A DNA stretch of 64,000 nt from Helicobacteraceae bacterium (GTDB lineage Bacteria > Campylobacterota > Campylobacteria > Campylobacterales > SZUA-545). Shown in pieces: positions 47,894 to 57,681 of this stretch (position 1 is the first letter of the stretch; every line of letters begins with the position of its first letter). The DNA lies in contig JAITRJ010000034.1 of NCBI GenBank assembly GCA_031288475.1, positions 1 through 64,000 of the forward strand. Reading direction: 5' to 3'. A model generated the notes under the pieces. It was not told where the DNA came from and ran no database searches. It saw only the letters and a list, made by a program, of their open reading frames with translations. The translations under genes and the position numbers were made by a program.

Positions 47894-48310
47894 TTCTTTC
47901 CCTCTTTAACCCAGATAAGTTTAACTCCGCGCGTTATGTTTTTTCTAGTACCTTTTAAGAATAATTTATTAAGCTTAGTTTTAACTTCTACGCTGCTACT
48001 AATGTTATACCAATGGGCATTACAAAGTCGCTCATAAATGCTCCTCCGGTCCAGATTTCGATATGCCCAAGATCGTCCGTCGAATCGGCTGTACCATAAA
48101 CTATAACCGCGCTTATCTGGAAATCTCTTTGTCATCGATTTCGGATTTTCTCTTTCCCGCTTTGCCAAAGAGATCGTCCAGTTTCTAGGTCAATCCATTT
48201 TCCTCGAATTGGTTTTTGTCCGCGTTTTCCTTAGGTGTATCCCGATCCTAACGTAGGCAGCGCATTTGCCGAGACAGCCGCTTCAGCAACGTTTCCGACC
48301 CTATATATAT
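47890..48310 (-). pseudogene. decayed peptidoglycan amidase-like gene
   Basis: Minus-strand segments in different frames: GNVAEAAVSANALPTLGSGY (about 48298-48232), RGKWIDLETGRSLWQSGKEK (about 48207-48148), SAVIVYGTADSTDDLGHIEI with WTGGAFMSDF (about 48118-48035), and a downstream frame ending IWVKEGKK at 47890. The AVIVY...GHIEIWTG...SDF order resembles CHAP/NlpC-like or type VI amidase domains (His plus distal strand). The catalytic Cys region is not identifiable. Assignment tentative. Confidence 0.4.
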
Positions 48311-48421
48311 TGGGCGTGCGGTTCCTAGCGCGAGATCATTCCGTTATTTACCTAACTTCCGCATTCTTCTTTGCGCTTTGCGCGGCAAATTCCCGTCCGC
48401 TTCCACAATAACAAAGCTCAA

Positions 48422-49297
48422 TTAAACGCTGTCGTCTCTTGGATCGAGGTGAACGGTGATGAACCATTTTGACGATCGATCGAGACTTGCAATCTCCTCC
48501 TCTACGTAATCAGAAACGTCATGCGCGTCTCTAAGGGAGCTTTCTTCGTTAAAAACCAGATGTACATCAACCACATAAGTATGGGCGCTTTTCCTTGTAC
48601 GCAGATAGTGATACCCGAGTATATTTGGAGCGTTTTTCAGCACGTTTTCTATTCGATCCAGCAAAGGCTTGTCAATTGCGCGATCGAGCAGCATAATAAT
48701 CCCAACGCCAGCGACTTTCTTAGCGTTATAAATGATAAAAACAGCGATTACGATCGAAACAACGGAGTCAATTGCGCTAAACCCGCTTAAGGCAATCAAT
48801 ACCAGCGAAACGATAATACCGATATTTGTAAACAAATCGCTTTTATAATGCTGCAAATCGGAGTAAATAATCATTGATTGCGTTTTGTGCCAACAGGAGA
48901 ATAGAAACCATATTAGAAACGCCGTCACGACGGTTGAAAACAGCATCGCCCATATAGCGGCGTCGACCATTTCCAGCCTTTTGCCTCCGACAATATTCGA
49001 CACACTCTGAACAATTATATATATGCCGGTAATACCAATTACGATCGCCTCCAGCAGCGCCGCTAATCCTTCAATCTTATCGCGCCCATAGTTAAACTGC
49101 CCGTCTTCGTCCATCTCGCTGATTTTGACGGCGTAAAGATTAAAGAGGCTGATCGCCATGTCCAAAAGAGAATCAATCGCGCTGCTCAACACCGCCATAC
49201 TGCCGCTGGCGATGCCCGCCGCGAATTTTATCAGCGCCAGAAAAAAAGCAGTTACGCTGGCTAATATGGTGGCTTTCTTCGGAAGGCTTAACTCCAT
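48422..49297 (-). CDS. cation diffusion facilitator transporter
   Basis: 291 residues, six membrane segments. Metal site residues in SSAIDSLLDMAIS (D..D, near 40-46) and DLQHYKSDLFTN (HxxxD, near 149-153), the FieF/ZitB pattern, plus a cytoplasmic ferredoxin-like C-terminal domain (about 205-291) with HxxDxHL-like residues. Exports Zn/Fe/Mn-type ions in exchange for protons; specificity not deducible. Overlaps aroE by 10 nt. Confidence 0.93.
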   Translation of the reverse strand: MELSLPKKATILASVTAFFLALIKFAAGIASGSMAVLSSAIDSLLDMAISLFNLYAVKISEMDEDGQFNYGRDKIEGLAALLEAIVIGITGIYIIVQSVSNIVGGKRLEMVDAAIWAMLFSTVVTAFLIWFLFSCWHKTQSMIIYSDLQHYKSDLFTNIGIIVSLVLIALSGFSAIDSVVSIVIAVFIIYNAKKVAGVGIIMLLDRAIDKPLLDRIENVLKNAPNILGYHYLRTRKSAHTYVVDVHLVFNEESSLRDAHDVSDYVEEEIASLDRSSKWFITVHLDPRDDSV

Positions 49298-50088
49298 ATT
49301 ATTTCTTTTGGCAGCCGCAGCGCCGTTCTCATAACAGATGAGATCTCGCCGTCTTGAACAGTGGGAGAGAAAAGTCTGAAGGAAATCGCTGCCTGACTGA
49401 TCAGCATTTCAAGCCCGTCCCGCGTCTTGAGATGACATTCTCTCGCCAGCGCCAAGAACGGTGTCTCTCTGCCATAAATTACGTCAAACGCCATTTCGGC
49501 GTTTGAGAAGTAACTTTTGAGCATTGTCTCATTCAAAGGCAAAAAATCGTCTTTCAAGCCAGCCGGAGTTGTATTTACGATCAGATCAAAATCGGTTTCT
49601 GGACTTTTTGTAGAACAAGCGATCTTTTCTCGCAAAAAGTACGCAAGTTTTGCCTCGCTTCGGTTAAGCACAAAAATATCAGCTCCGCTCTTGATCAGGG
49701 CGTGTGAGAGCGCTCGTGCCGTGCCCCCTGCGCCTAAAATCAATACTTTTTTTGGCGTGTAACCCAACGCTTCCATAAAGCCCGGCGCATCGCTGTTATA
49801 GCCGATGATTTTGCCGTTTTCCACAACCCACGTGTTGACCGCGCCGATTTCTTTCGCTATGCCGCGCACTTCGTCGGCTTGATCAAAGGCAAATTCTTTA
49901 AACGGCACGGTGATATTCGCGCCCGACAACCCGCAGCGCTCAAAAACGACTCGCAGAGTCTCGCCGCGATCGAGCAAAACGCGCGTATAGATCGCGTCCT
50001 TCTGATCAAACGCCGTAAACGCCGCGTTATGAATCAGCGGAGAAAGCGAGTGGGCAACCGGATTGCCAAAAACCGCAAAGAGTCTCAT
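49288..50088 (-). CDS. aroE: shikimate dehydrogenase
   Basis: 266 residues. FGNPVAHSLSPLIHNAAF binds shikimate, VPFKEFAF supplies the catalytic Lys, NSDAPGF is the partner Asp region, LILGAGGTARALSHAL the NADP loop, and NTTPAGL follows. Reduces 3-dehydroshikimate. Overlaps the trpE-like gene by 4 nt and the CDF gene by 10 nt. Confidence 0.95.
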   Translation of the reverse strand: MRLFAVFGNPVAHSLSPLIHNAAFTAFDQKDAIYTRVLLDRGETLRVVFERCGLSGANITVPFKEFAFDQADEVRGIAKEIGAVNTWVVENGKIIGYNSDAPGFMEALGYTPKKVLILGAGGTARALSHALIKSGADIFVLNRSEAKLAYFLREKIACSTKSPETDFDLIVNTTPAGLKDDFLPLNETMLKSYFSNAEMAFDVIYGRETPFLALARECHLKTRDGLEMLISQAAISFRLFSPTVQDGEISSVMRTALRLPKEIIWS

Positions 50089-51494
50089 ATCGCAAGCAGG
50101 TCTTCAAAGCTGGAAATCATTGCCGCCATTTTGTTTTGAACCTCTCGGTACTCGTTTTCGGGTTTGCTGTCAGCGACGATGCCAGCGCCCGCCTGAAAGA
50201 TCACCCGATCTTTCTCTATATGCGCGCTTCGAATCGTAATGGCGGTGTCCATATTTCCCGTAAAGCCGAAAAGCGCGATCGCGCCGCTATAGCAGCCGCG
50301 CTTTGTTCCTTCAAACTCAGCAATCAGCTCCATAGCGCGGATCTTCGGCGCACCTGTCATAGTGCCGGCGGTGAACGCGGAAGCAAAAAGATCGAACATA
50401 TCCTTATCGTCCGAAAGCTCGCCATGGATATCGCTTACTATGTGCATCACGTGACTGAAACGCTCAATATGCAGCAGATTGCGCGTGATTACGCTGCCAG
50501 CCTTCGCCACTCTGCCAACGTCGTTTCTGCCAAGATCGATCAGCATAATATGCTCCGCGCGCTCCTTTTCATCCATAAGCAACTCCTTCTCCATCTCCAG
50601 ATCGCGCGCGGGATCGGCGCCGCGCGGACGCGTTCCGGCGATAGGCTTTAACAGAATCTGCGAATCGCGCAGTCCCACCAGCAGCTCCGGAGAACAACCG
50701 GCGATGGTGAAACGATCGTATGGAAGGAAGAACTGATAAGGCGAAGGGTTTTTACTGCGCAAAACGCGGTAAAAGCTGAACGGATCGATCGAGGCTGGCT
50801 GAATAAAGCGGGCGGAAAGAAGCAGTTGAAATATTTCGCCGTTTTCGATTTCCCTTTTTACATCCAGCACCTTCGCCATAAATTCCTTTTTGCCGAATGA
50901 AAGGCTGCCCTTCCCTAAATTTTCCGCCTTTACAAGCGGCAGATCGCCAAACGGTTCGCGGATCGCTTCCATAACCCGATCGAGCATAGCTTCGCTCCCC
51001 CGCCGCGGGCAGAGGACGGTAAGAGTGTGTTTTTTATGGTTGATCACGAAGGTGAATTTCGGGCGGATCAGATCGATATCCGGCGTATTGGTTACATCGA
51101 TCAGATTTTCGGTCGCGCTTTTCAAAACAGGTTCAAAAAGGCTGATCGCGTCGTAGCCTACATATCCCACAAACCCATCGACAAAGCCAATTTCCAGCTT
51201 TACCGCCATCTCCTTGTATAGGCGGCTGTCACGCTCTTTGAAGCGTTTTTTGAGAAAGGCGAGCGGACTTTCGCTCAGTTCCTTAGTGCGACTGCCGTTT
51301 TGGTAAAAACTTCTACAGTTCTCGTGCCATACCCTCTCCTCACAGCCAGCAAACATATAGCTGAAGTTGCCCTCAAGGTTGTTTACGCCGCTCTCAAAAA
51401 AGAGCAACCGCTCCCCCGCGAAAAAGCCGCTTAACCTGCTGTAGAGCGCGATCGGCGTAATGGTGTCCAGCAGTACTCTACGGTGCGGAAACAC
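50085..51494 (-). CDS. trpE: anthranilate synthase component I-like enzyme
   Basis: 469 residues from GTG 51494, 2 nt after the SPOR gene stop and with GGGAG upstream; the open frame continues upstream only as antisense of frame. Chorismate-binding signatures: PIAGTRPRGADPARDLEME (near 300), LIDLGRNDVGRVA, SFTAGTMTGAPKI-type stretch (SAFTAGTMTGAPKIRAMELI) and GAGIVADSKPENEYREVQNK. The N-terminal FESGVNNLEGNFSYMF fits TrpE better than PabB. No trpG nearby. Ammonia- or glutamine-dependent anthranilate synthesis inferred. Confidence 0.88.
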   Translation of the reverse strand: MFPHRRVLLDTITPIALYSRLSGFFAGERLLFFESGVNNLEGNFSYMFAGCEERVWHENCRSFYQNGSRTKELSESPLAFLKKRFKERDSRLYKEMAVKLEIGFVDGFVGYVGYDAISLFEPVLKSATENLIDVTNTPDIDLIRPKFTFVINHKKHTLTVLCPRRGSEAMLDRVMEAIREPFGDLPLVKAENLGKGSLSFGKKEFMAKVLDVKREIENGEIFQLLLSARFIQPASIDPFSFYRVLRSKNPSPYQFFLPYDRFTIAGCSPELLVGLRDSQILLKPIAGTRPRGADPARDLEMEKELLMDEKERAEHIMLIDLGRNDVGRVAKAGSVITRNLLHIERFSHVMHIVSDIHGELSDDKDMFDLFASAFTAGTMTGAPKIRAMELIAEFEGTKRGCYSGAIALFGFTGNMDTAITIRSAHIEKDRVIFQAGAGIVADSKPENEYREVQNKMAAMISSFEDLLAI

Positions 51495-51495
51495 G

Positions 51496-52242
51496 CTACT
51501 CCCGCACGATAAACGCGGCGGCGTTGTAATCGCGTTTGATGTTAGGCAGCACGGCGGCGGCGGCATCCCGCGTCCGGTACGGACCAACGTACAGGCGATA
51601 AACCTTTTTGCCATTGACTTCTGTGGCTTTGACGGAGATGCTGTATCCGCCGCGATCACGCAGAATTTTCAGATACTCCTCTTTGGGCGCCGTCGTCAGC
51701 GACTCGATCTGCACATAAAAAGCGCCGGCTAACGGAGCCACTGGCTTTACTTCTGTTGTACGCGGCGTAACGGGAGTTGCGCTTTCCGTTATGCGCGGCG
51801 GAGCGGCTGGGGTCGCGCTTCCGGTCGCCAGCGATTGTGGCGGTTCAGGCGTTGAAAGCGGTGGTTTGACAGCGGGAGGCGTCGGCGTCGTTTCAATCTT
51901 CGGTGCAACGACGGTAATGTTTTGTTCGCTTCCTCCCTGCCGCTGCTCTCTGTGGCGCGCGATAATCTCGTCAAGAGCGCTGCGCGGCTGCTCGTCCCGC
52001 ACAATCGGAGGCGTTGCCTGATCGATAAAGGAAGACTGCGTTGAAGCGGTGGGATCAGGCGTGGTTTGGAGATTTTCTCCCTGCGGGATAGTGCCATCAA
52101 TGATCCTGTAAAGCAGTAAAGCGATTACAATGATCAGGAATAGCGCTGCCGAAAGCAGAAAGAGATTCTTAATGCGCGTTGTCGCGCCCTCGTCTTGTTT
52201 TATAAGGATGTCGTTAAGCCTGTTTTGATCGTTGTCTGCCAT
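51496..52242 (-). CDS. SPOR-domain membrane protein
   Basis: 248 residues. Cytoplasmic N-terminus (1-24), one membrane segment (about 25-46), a long Pro/Thr/Ser/Ala-rich periplasmic linker (about 50-165), and a C-terminal SPOR domain (FYVQIESL to FIVRE, about 172-248) that binds denuded septal peptidoglycan. In Campylobacterota a gene of this kind sits next to glyA and the DUF1882 gene, as here. Confidence 0.88.
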   Translation of the reverse strand: MADNDQNRLNDILIKQDEGATTRIKNLFLLSAALFLIIVIALLLYRIIDGTIPQGENLQTTPDPTASTQSSFIDQATPPIVRDEQPRSALDEIIARHREQRQGGSEQNITVVAPKIETTPTPPAVKPPLSTPEPPQSLATGSATPAAPPRITESATPVTPRTTEVKPVAPLAGAFYVQIESLTTAPKEEYLKILRDRGGYSISVKATEVNGKKVYRLYVGPYRTRDAAAAVLPNIKRDYNAAAFIVRE

Positions 52243-52254
52243 TTGCGTCCCCTT

Positions 52255-52797
52255 TCACATATATTTTGACCAGTTTGTCCCGCGCTCTTTCGCGTAAACT
52301 TTGTGCGGCAGCGCAAGAATGTTAAATTCCCGCGGCAGATCGGGGCTTGGAAAAACCCGCCATTGCAACGGCAATTTTTGAGAAAGCTTAGTCGATAGTG
52401 TCTTCGCTATGTTGTAACCCTCAAGAAGCGGCGTATGGCCCTTGTGAATATAAACATGCAGATGCCCGATCGTGGCGCTTTCAAACGCGGTGAAGTTCAA
52501 AAAGCCCTCTTCCCTCAGCATCAGCTGCGCGCGATGGTAAAAGCGCACGGTGTCGATGCCGTTGAAATCAAAAACGATGTTCTCCACAAAGTCGCCCTCA
52601 AGGATCAGATCGTGCGCGATTACGGCTTTATTAGAAAAGTGCTCGTTCATCACGGCAGAGCTTAACGTCTGATCGACGCGCTCAAAGCGATCAAACAGCG
52701 TCCTGCCGCGAAAACTTATCTGCCTCCCCTTGGAACTTTTCGTAAAGTAGTGCGAGGTCGCCATTTTAATAAGCTGCAGTTCCATTTGGGCGATCAC
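52255..52797 (-). CDS. DUF1882 protein
   Basis: 180 residues from GTG 52797 (AAGGAG upstream); ATG 52785 is an alternative start. The sequence (MELQLIKMATSHYFTKSSKG, then DFNGIDTVRFYHRAQLMLRE and FNILALPHKVYAKERGTNWS) matches my memory of the Campylobacterota-specific DUF1882 family, which sits between glyA and the SPOR gene in Helicobacter and Campylobacter. No function is known. It lies 2 nt after glyA's stop. Confidence 0.75.
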   Translation of the reverse strand: MIAQMELQLIKMATSHYFTKSSKGRQISFRGRTLFDRFERVDQTLSSAVMNEHFSNKAVIAHDLILEGDFVENIVFDFNGIDTVRFYHRAQLMLREEGFLNFTAFESATIGHLHVYIHKGHTPLLEGYNIAKTLSTKLSQKLPLQWRVFPSPDLPREFNILALPHKVYAKERGTNWSKYM

Positions 52798-52799
52798 GC

Positions 52800-54056
52800 T
52801 TACTGCTCCTTAAAAGTCGCTTCGCCATATGCAGGAAATCTGGCGGAAAGCGCTTTGATCTCTTCATGCACTGTCCTATGCTTGCCTGCACCGGCTATGT
52901 CGTCTAACACGTCGGCGATTTTTTCACCAATAAATTTAAACTCTTCCTCCTTAAAACCTCTGCTTGTAAGAGCGGGTGATCCCAGTCTGATCCCGCTGGT
53001 GACAAAGGGACTTCTCACCTCGCCCGGCACAGTGTTTTTATTGACGCAGATGCCACTGTTTAAGAGCGCGTTCTCGGCGTCCCCACCGGAAAACTCCCTA
53101 TCCAGAAAGCTCATCAGAATAAGATGGTTTTCCGTCTGACCGCCAACCACTTTATAGCCTCTTTCCCGCACCGCTTCGGCCAAAGCTCTGATGTTAGCTT
53201 TAATCTGTCTCGCGTATATCTTCCATTCCGGCTTGAGGTTGTAGCTGAAACCTACTGCCTTCGCCGCGATTATGTGCATAAGCGCCCCCCCCTGCACTCC
53301 AGGGAAGACCGCCTTGTCGATCTTTTTCGCAAGATCCTCGTCATTGGTGAGAATCACGCCGCCGCGCGTACCTCGAAGGGTTTTATGCGTCGTGGTGGTA
53401 ACGATGTGGGCGTAAGGAAATGGGTTTGGATACTCGTCCGCCACGATTAGCCCCGCCACATGCGCCACGTCGGCGAATAAAAACGCTTTTACCTCGTCGG
53501 CGATCTCCCTGAACTTTGCGAAATCAAGCCGCTTGGAATAGGCGCTGAACCCCGCGACGATTACCTTCGGTTTCACGATGCGCGCCGCTTTGGCAAGTTC
53601 TTCGTAATCGATCTCGCCTTCGCTGTTTACGCCATAGGCAAAGCTGCGGTAGTTCTGACCAGTGAAGCTTGCCTTCGCCCCGTGGGTCAGATGCCCGCCG
53701 TGACTTAGTCCCATACCCAGAATCTTGTCGTACGGCTCGATCAGCGCGGCGTAAACAGCGGCGTTCGCAGAGCTGCCGGAATGCGGCTGGACGTTGGCAA
53801 AAGCGCAGCCAAAGAGCTTTTTAGCGCGATCGATCGCTATCTGCTCCACCTCATCAACATAGGCGCAACCGCCGTAGTAGCGCCTCTTTGGATAGCCTTC
53901 GGCGTATTTGTTGGTAAGGACGCTGCCCGCCGCCTGCATCACCGCCGGAAAGGTATAGTTCTCACTCGCGATCAGCTCCAGATGCTCGTTCTGACGCGCC
54001 AGTTCCTTTTCAATCCAGCCGTATATCTCTCTATCTTCTGTTTCCAAATAATTCAA
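52800..54056 (-). CDS. glyA: serine hydroxymethyltransferase
   Basis: 418 residues from TTG 54056 (GGAG upstream). PLP lysine in [15 protein letters not shown] (near 230); [24 protein letters not shown] and DVAHVAGLI are folate/PLP signatures; VQGGALMH follows. Interconverts serine and glycine with tetrahydrofolate. The start overlaps the lysS stop by 4 nt (TTGA). An 8-C/G run at 53285-53292 encodes conserved residues and is not a switch. Confidence 0.97.
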   Translation of the reverse strand: MNYLETEDREIYGWIEKELARQNEHLELIASENYTFPAVMQAAGSVLTNKYAEGYPKRRYYGGCAYVDEVEQIAIDRAKKLFGCAFANVQPHSGSSANAAVYAALIEPYDKILGMGLSHGGHLTHGAKASFTGQNYRSFAYGVNSEGEIDYEELAKAARIVKPKVIVAGFSAYSKRLDFAKFREIADEVKAFLFADVAHVAGLIVADEYPNPFPYAHIVTTTTHKTLRGTRGGVILTNDEDLAKKIDKAVFPGVQGGALMHIIAAKAVGFSYNLKPEWKIYARQIKANIRALAEAVRERGYKVVGGQTENHLILMSFLDREFSGGDAENALLNSGICVNKNTVPGEVRSPFVTSGIRLGSPALTSRGFKEEEFKFIGEKIADVLDDIAGAGKHRTVHEEIKALSARFPAYGEATFKEQ

Positions 54057-55549
54057 TTTTTATCTCCTTCCCCTGTTGGACGCATCGCAGGAAAGAGGAG
54101 TACGTCTCTGATCGTTTCGCTGCCGGTCAGGATCATAGCGAGCCGATCGATGCCGATCCCCTCCCCCGCCGCTGGCGGCATTCCGTAGCTAAGCGCCGTA
54201 ATATAATCCTCATCCATAAACATTCCCTCGTCGTTGCCTCCCTCTTTTTCTTTTACCTGTTCCTTAAAACGGTTGTACTGATCGATCGGATCGTTCAACT
54301 CACTGAATCCGTTCGCTATCTCGTAGCCGCCGATAAAAAGTTCGAAACGATCGGCGAGAGCGGGATTGCGATCGTTTCTTCGCGCCAGAGGGGATATCTC
54401 GATCGGAAAGTCCGTAATAAATACGGGCGCTATGAGATTCTCCTCCACCAAACGATCGAACAGCCCGCCCTTGATCCTGCCGATCGTGTCGCTCTCCTTC
54501 ACCGCTATTCGCAGATCAAGCGCGATCCGTTTTAGCGCAACCGCATCGTTAAGATCACCCTCCGATATACCGCCAATCTCAATCAGAGCCCGATCATAAC
54601 TATAACGCTTAAACGGGACGCTGAGATCAATATCTCTGCCTTTGAAACAGACGGTTTTTACCCCCAAATCCCTCGTCAGTTCGGCAAACAGTTTTTCAGT
54701 CAGCACAATCAAATCGCTGCAAGTGTGATACGCCCAATAAAACTCGATCATCGTAAATTCGGGATTATGCGTTGAATCCATTCCCTCGTTTCTGAAACAG
54801 CGGTTTATTTCATAGACTGCCTCAAATCCGCCCACGATCAATCTTTTTAAGTACAGCTCTGGCGCGATCCGCAGAAACCTGTCAACGTTCAGCGCGTTGT
54901 GATGCGTGATGAACGGCCTGGCGTTTGCGCCCCCTGGAATCGGGTGCAGCATAGGCGTTTCCACCTCAACAAAGCCGTTTTTCTCAAAAAAATTTCGTAC
55001 GCTTGATATAAGCCTGCTGCGATAGATAAAGTTTTCCAGCACGCCTTCGTTCATTATAAGATCTAGATATCGCTGACGGCTTCGTGACTCAATATCCTGA
55101 ATACCATGAAATTTTTCCGGTAGCGGACGAATCGATTTGGTCAGCACTTTCAATGTTTTTATATGCAGCGTCAGTTCGCCCGTTTTGGTTAAGAAACCGT
55201 AACCCGCCGCTTCGATGATATCACCAACCTCTATGATCTTTTTCAGATCGTCGTAACGGCTTCCAAGTTCCGCCTGACTGATATAGAGCTGGAGCGAACC
55301 GCTCTGATCGGATATCTGAGCGAAAGAAACCTTGCCCATCACGCGAAGCAGCTTCAGCCGTCCCACGATGCTCACAACGCGGTTCTCATTCCTCTCGGCG
55401 CCACTTAGCAAATCAGCGTGTGTTTCACGGAATTGCGCCAAACTCATATCGCGGCGCACATCGTTATCAAACGGATTTTCGCCCAGTTCTCTCAGCTTGT
55501 TGAGCTTGCCTATTCTACCTTCTACATAGCTGTTTAAATCTGGTATCAA
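54053..55549 (-). CDS. lysS: lysyl-tRNA synthetase (class II)
   Basis: 498 residues from TTG 55549 (AAGG upstream; the TTG overlaps the fur stop as TTGA), starting [22 protein letters not shown]-fold anticodon domain, then class II motifs: motif 2 [20 protein letters not shown] and motif 3 [15 protein letters not shown]. The longer open frame runs into fur and is unlikely. Order cvpA-fur-lysS-glyA is the Campylobacterota arrangement. Confidence 0.96.
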   Translation of the reverse strand: MIPDLNSYVEGRIGKLNKLRELGENPFDNDVRRDMSLAQFRETHADLLSGAERNENRVVSIVGRLKLLRVMGKVSFAQISDQSGSLQLYISQAELGSRYDDLKKIIEVGDIIEAAGYGFLTKTGELTLHIKTLKVLTKSIRPLPEKFHGIQDIESRSRQRYLDLIMNEGVLENFIYRSRLISSVRNFFEKNGFVEVETPMLHPIPGGANARPFITHHNALNVDRFLRIAPELYLKRLIVGGFEAVYEINRCFRNEGMDSTHNPEFTMIEFYWAYHTCSDLIVLTEKLFAELTRDLGVKTVCFKGRDIDLSVPFKRYSYDRALIEIGGISEGDLNDAVALKRIALDLRIAVKESDTIGRIKGGLFDRLVEENLIAPVFITDFPIEISPLARRNDRNPALADRFELFIGGYEIANGFSELNDPIDQYNRFKEQVKEKEGGNDEGMFMDEDYITALSYGMPPAAGEGIGIDRLAMILTGSETIRDVLLFPAMRPTGEGDKN

Positions 55550-55989
55550 CTCGCAACCTTGTTGCATTCTTCGCATACACCGTGAATTTGAAGTATATGC
55601 CATTTTATAATGAAATTGTGATTATTTGCGATAACAGACTGCCGTTCTTCGATTTTATCATCAGTAAATTCGATCATCTTGCGGCATTTATCGCATATCA
55701 TATGATCGTGATGCTCTTTGATGCCAAATTCATACTTCTTGCCGTCTACGCCGAAACTGATACTTGTAATGATTTTTTCGATCTCCAAAAGAGCAAGCGT
55801 TCTGTATATAGTGGCGATACCGATTTTCGGTTCTTTAATCTTGTTGCGGAGGTCTTCCGGCGTGAAATGTCCTTTGCTGTTGTAGCAAAATCGCAGAATA
55901 GCCTCTCTTTGCGTTGTGAATTTAAGCGAGTTGCTTTTCAATATTTCTTTGAATCGAGACAAAAGCTTGGGATATGAAACAGTTTTCAT
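55546..55989 (-). CDS. fur: ferric uptake regulator Fur
   Basis: 147 residues. N-terminal extension (about 1-25) before KFTTQREAILRFCYNSKGHF; recognition helix IGIATIYRTLALLE; regulatory metal site EHHDHMICDKCRKMIEFTDD; C-terminal CEECN gives the second zinc CxxC. Represses iron uptake genes with Fe(II). Overlaps cvpA and lysS by 4 nt each, so Fur level is tied to a housekeeping operon. Confidence 0.93.
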   Translation of the reverse strand: MKTVSYPKLLSRFKEILKSNSLKFTTQREAILRFCYNSKGHFTPEDLRNKIKEPKIGIATIYRTLALLEIEKIITSISFGVDGKKYEFGIKEHHDHMICDKCRKMIEFTDDKIEERQSVIANNHNFIIKWHILQIHGVCEECNKVAS

Positions 55990-56645
55990 CCTGAACTCTC
56001 CTCGCTGGTGTTTTCTTCAAGCTCTTCAAGAATTTCCTGCACCTTCGCGGCGCTTTCCTCTACCTTCTCTTTAATCTCCTGCGTCTTTTCGATTACCCTA
56101 ACGGTTCCCTCTTCCACTTTCTGTTCAAGCTTTTGAAGCGTTTTTTGCGCGTCATACTTAAAGAGAAGCGAACCTACCTTTTTAAGCGCCGGATACATAA
56201 AGCTGCTGTCGAACTTCCTATCCATCCAGCCGCCGACGCTGTTATTGAGGCTAAAAGCGTAAAAGATGACGGAAAAGATGAAAAACACCTTGAATGTTCC
56301 AATAAAAAATCCGCACAGACGATCGATGATGAGCGCTTTTTTGCGTATTTCACCGCTTTGTCTGGCGCGTATGAAATGCGCTATCAGATAGCCCAGCAGA
56401 AAACAAACGCCCCAGCAAACCGCAAAAAGCAGGACAAAGCCGGTAAGCTGCATAACCCCCGCGGAGAAAGAGAGGTTAAAGTATTCCACCGCCCATCTGC
56501 CAACGGACATTCCGAGTCTTGAACCTAAAACGATGCCCAGTACAACGCCTACGAGAGAAAAAGCCTCCCTGATCGCACCCCGTAAAAAGCCCCGTACCCC
56601 TAAAACTGCGATCAGAATAAGAACGATTATGTCCAGCGCGCTCAA
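55986..56645 (-). CDS. cvpA: CvpA family membrane protein
   Basis: 219 residues from TTG 56645 (GAGGA upstream). Four membrane segments in residues 1-135, with the signature LGVRGFLRGAIREAFSLVGVV at the first loop, then a Glu/Lys-rich cytoplasmic coiled-coil tail (about 160-219). CvpA proteins are needed for colicin V export and envelope stability; the mechanism is unknown. Confidence 0.9.
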   Translation of the reverse strand: MSALDIIVLILIAVLGVRGFLRGAIREAFSLVGVVLGIVLGSRLGMSVGRWAVEYFNLSFSAGVMQLTGFVLLFAVCWGVCFLLGYLIAHFIRARQSGEIRKKALIIDRLCGFFIGTFKVFFIFSVIFYAFSLNNSVGGWMDRKFDSSFMYPALKKVGSLLFKYDAQKTLQKLEQKVEEGTVRVIEKTQEIKEKVEESAAKVQEILEELEENTSEESSG

Positions 56646-56648
56646 CCG

Positions 56649-57608
56649 TCAATCCTCAATCACGTGAATCGCGTTTGTGCCGAGTTTCGGCAGCAGATCG
56701 AGCGTGTTCTCAGCTCTTCTGCAGAGCAAATCGACCGTGTCGGCGGCGCGGTGCGGGACGATAGCGGCGCTGATCGTTACGTTGACTACCTGATCGGCAT
56801 AAACAAGCTTGCTTGCCTCTACGCGACTTCTGACTCTACCCGAAGCCACGTAAGCGCCCTGCTTGTCCATCCGATTGAACACTACGCAGAAGATCGATTC
56901 ATAGCCCTGCTTTTTTTCGTCGTAACGATAAATGCGGTTGTCGCTTCTAATCGTCGCCTGAAGGCTTTTTGCCATAAAGAGCAGGACCTTCTCCATAACG
57001 ACATATCCAAAATGATCCTTAAGCTGTTCATAGTTATCTATCGTAAACATAGCGATCCACAGATCGAGATTGCGATTGTGTCCCGCTTCCAGAATCTGCT
57101 CCAGATGCCGCCTCAGAAACGTCGAGGTGCGTAATCTCGTAAGAGGATCGACAAAACTGTTCATCTCGATCTTTTCAAGATCGTTCTCCAGCTTCAAAAT
57201 TGTGCTTTCGGCCTTTTTAATCTCGCTCGTAAGCCCTATGTACTGCGCTCGAAGCTCATCGACGATCGAAACCGGCACGAGCTGATCCGATTCAAGCGTC
57301 GCGAGATCCAACGTGGCGCCTTGACTGCTCATAATCTCCCTTAGTTTTATTGTTGTTTCGGAGTACTCACGCAGCGAGCTGTGAGCGAAGTATATGGACT
57401 CTTCCAGACTTTTGTTGACAGTTAAAATTTCCAATTGCTCCGCCCGCTTGCTAATCTCTTCCGCAATCTCCTTATCGCACTTCTTCACCAGATCGGCAAA
57501 AGCCTTCGAGTAGTAACACGGCAGCGCTGGAGTGTTGGTTTTTTCCAGAAGCTCAAGCGTCTCCCTTGATATCCTTTTGACGTTTTCCTCAAGATCGCTT
57601 AGCACCAT
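56649..57608 (-). CDS. degenerate GGDEF-domain protein
   Basis: 319 residues from ATG 57608 (TTGAGGCGACAA before it). The N-terminal 150 residues are helical, with a coiled coil near 115-150. The C-terminal domain has the diguanylate cyclase outline (NSFVDPLTRLRT, LWIAMFTIDNYEQLKDHFGY, VNVTISAAIVPH), but the GGDEF loop is lost: the strand-turn reads RYDEKKQGYESIFCVVF. So it cannot make c-di-GMP in the usual way; it may bind nucleotide or act as a scaffold. No phosphorelay or membrane domain. Confidence 0.82.
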   Translation of the reverse strand: MVLSDLEENVKRISRETLELLEKTNTPALPCYYSKAFADLVKKCDKEIAEEISKRAEQLEILTVNKSLEESIYFAHSSLREYSETTIKLREIMSSQGATLDLATLESDQLVPVSIVDELRAQYIGLTSEIKKAESTILKLENDLEKIEMNSFVDPLTRLRTSTFLRRHLEQILEAGHNRNLDLWIAMFTIDNYEQLKDHFGYVVMEKVLLFMAKSLQATIRSDNRIYRYDEKKQGYESIFCVVFNRMDKQGAYVASGRVRSRVEASKLVYADQVVNVTISAAIVPHRAADTVDLLCRRAENTLDLLPKLGTNAIHVIED

Positions 57609-57640
57609 TTGTCGCCTCAATTATTTGGATATAGTTAAGG

Positions 57641-57677
57641 CAATTATACTCTCCAAAGCCCTTAGCCTCTATAATTG
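57641..57677. promoter_or_regulatory. symmetric divergent -10 elements between GGDEF gene and mqnC
   Basis: CAATTATA (57641-57648) and TATAATTG (57670-57677) are perfect inverted copies 21 bp apart. Each provides a TATAAT -10 for the gene on its own side. For mqnC the hexamer ends at 57675 and the ATG is at 57682, so transcription should begin at or next to the start codon. No clear -35. Confidence 0.5.
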
Positions 57678-57681
57678 ATCG

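Noticed and set aside
51495-51659. Longer N-terminus for the trpE-like gene
   Set aside because: It overlaps the SPOR coding region in another frame and is low-complexity; GTG 51494 fits the family start.
53285-53292. Run of eight C (G on the coding strand) inside glyA as a phase switch
   Set aside because: It encodes conserved Gly-Gly residues of a housekeeping enzyme, and the frame is correct on both sides.
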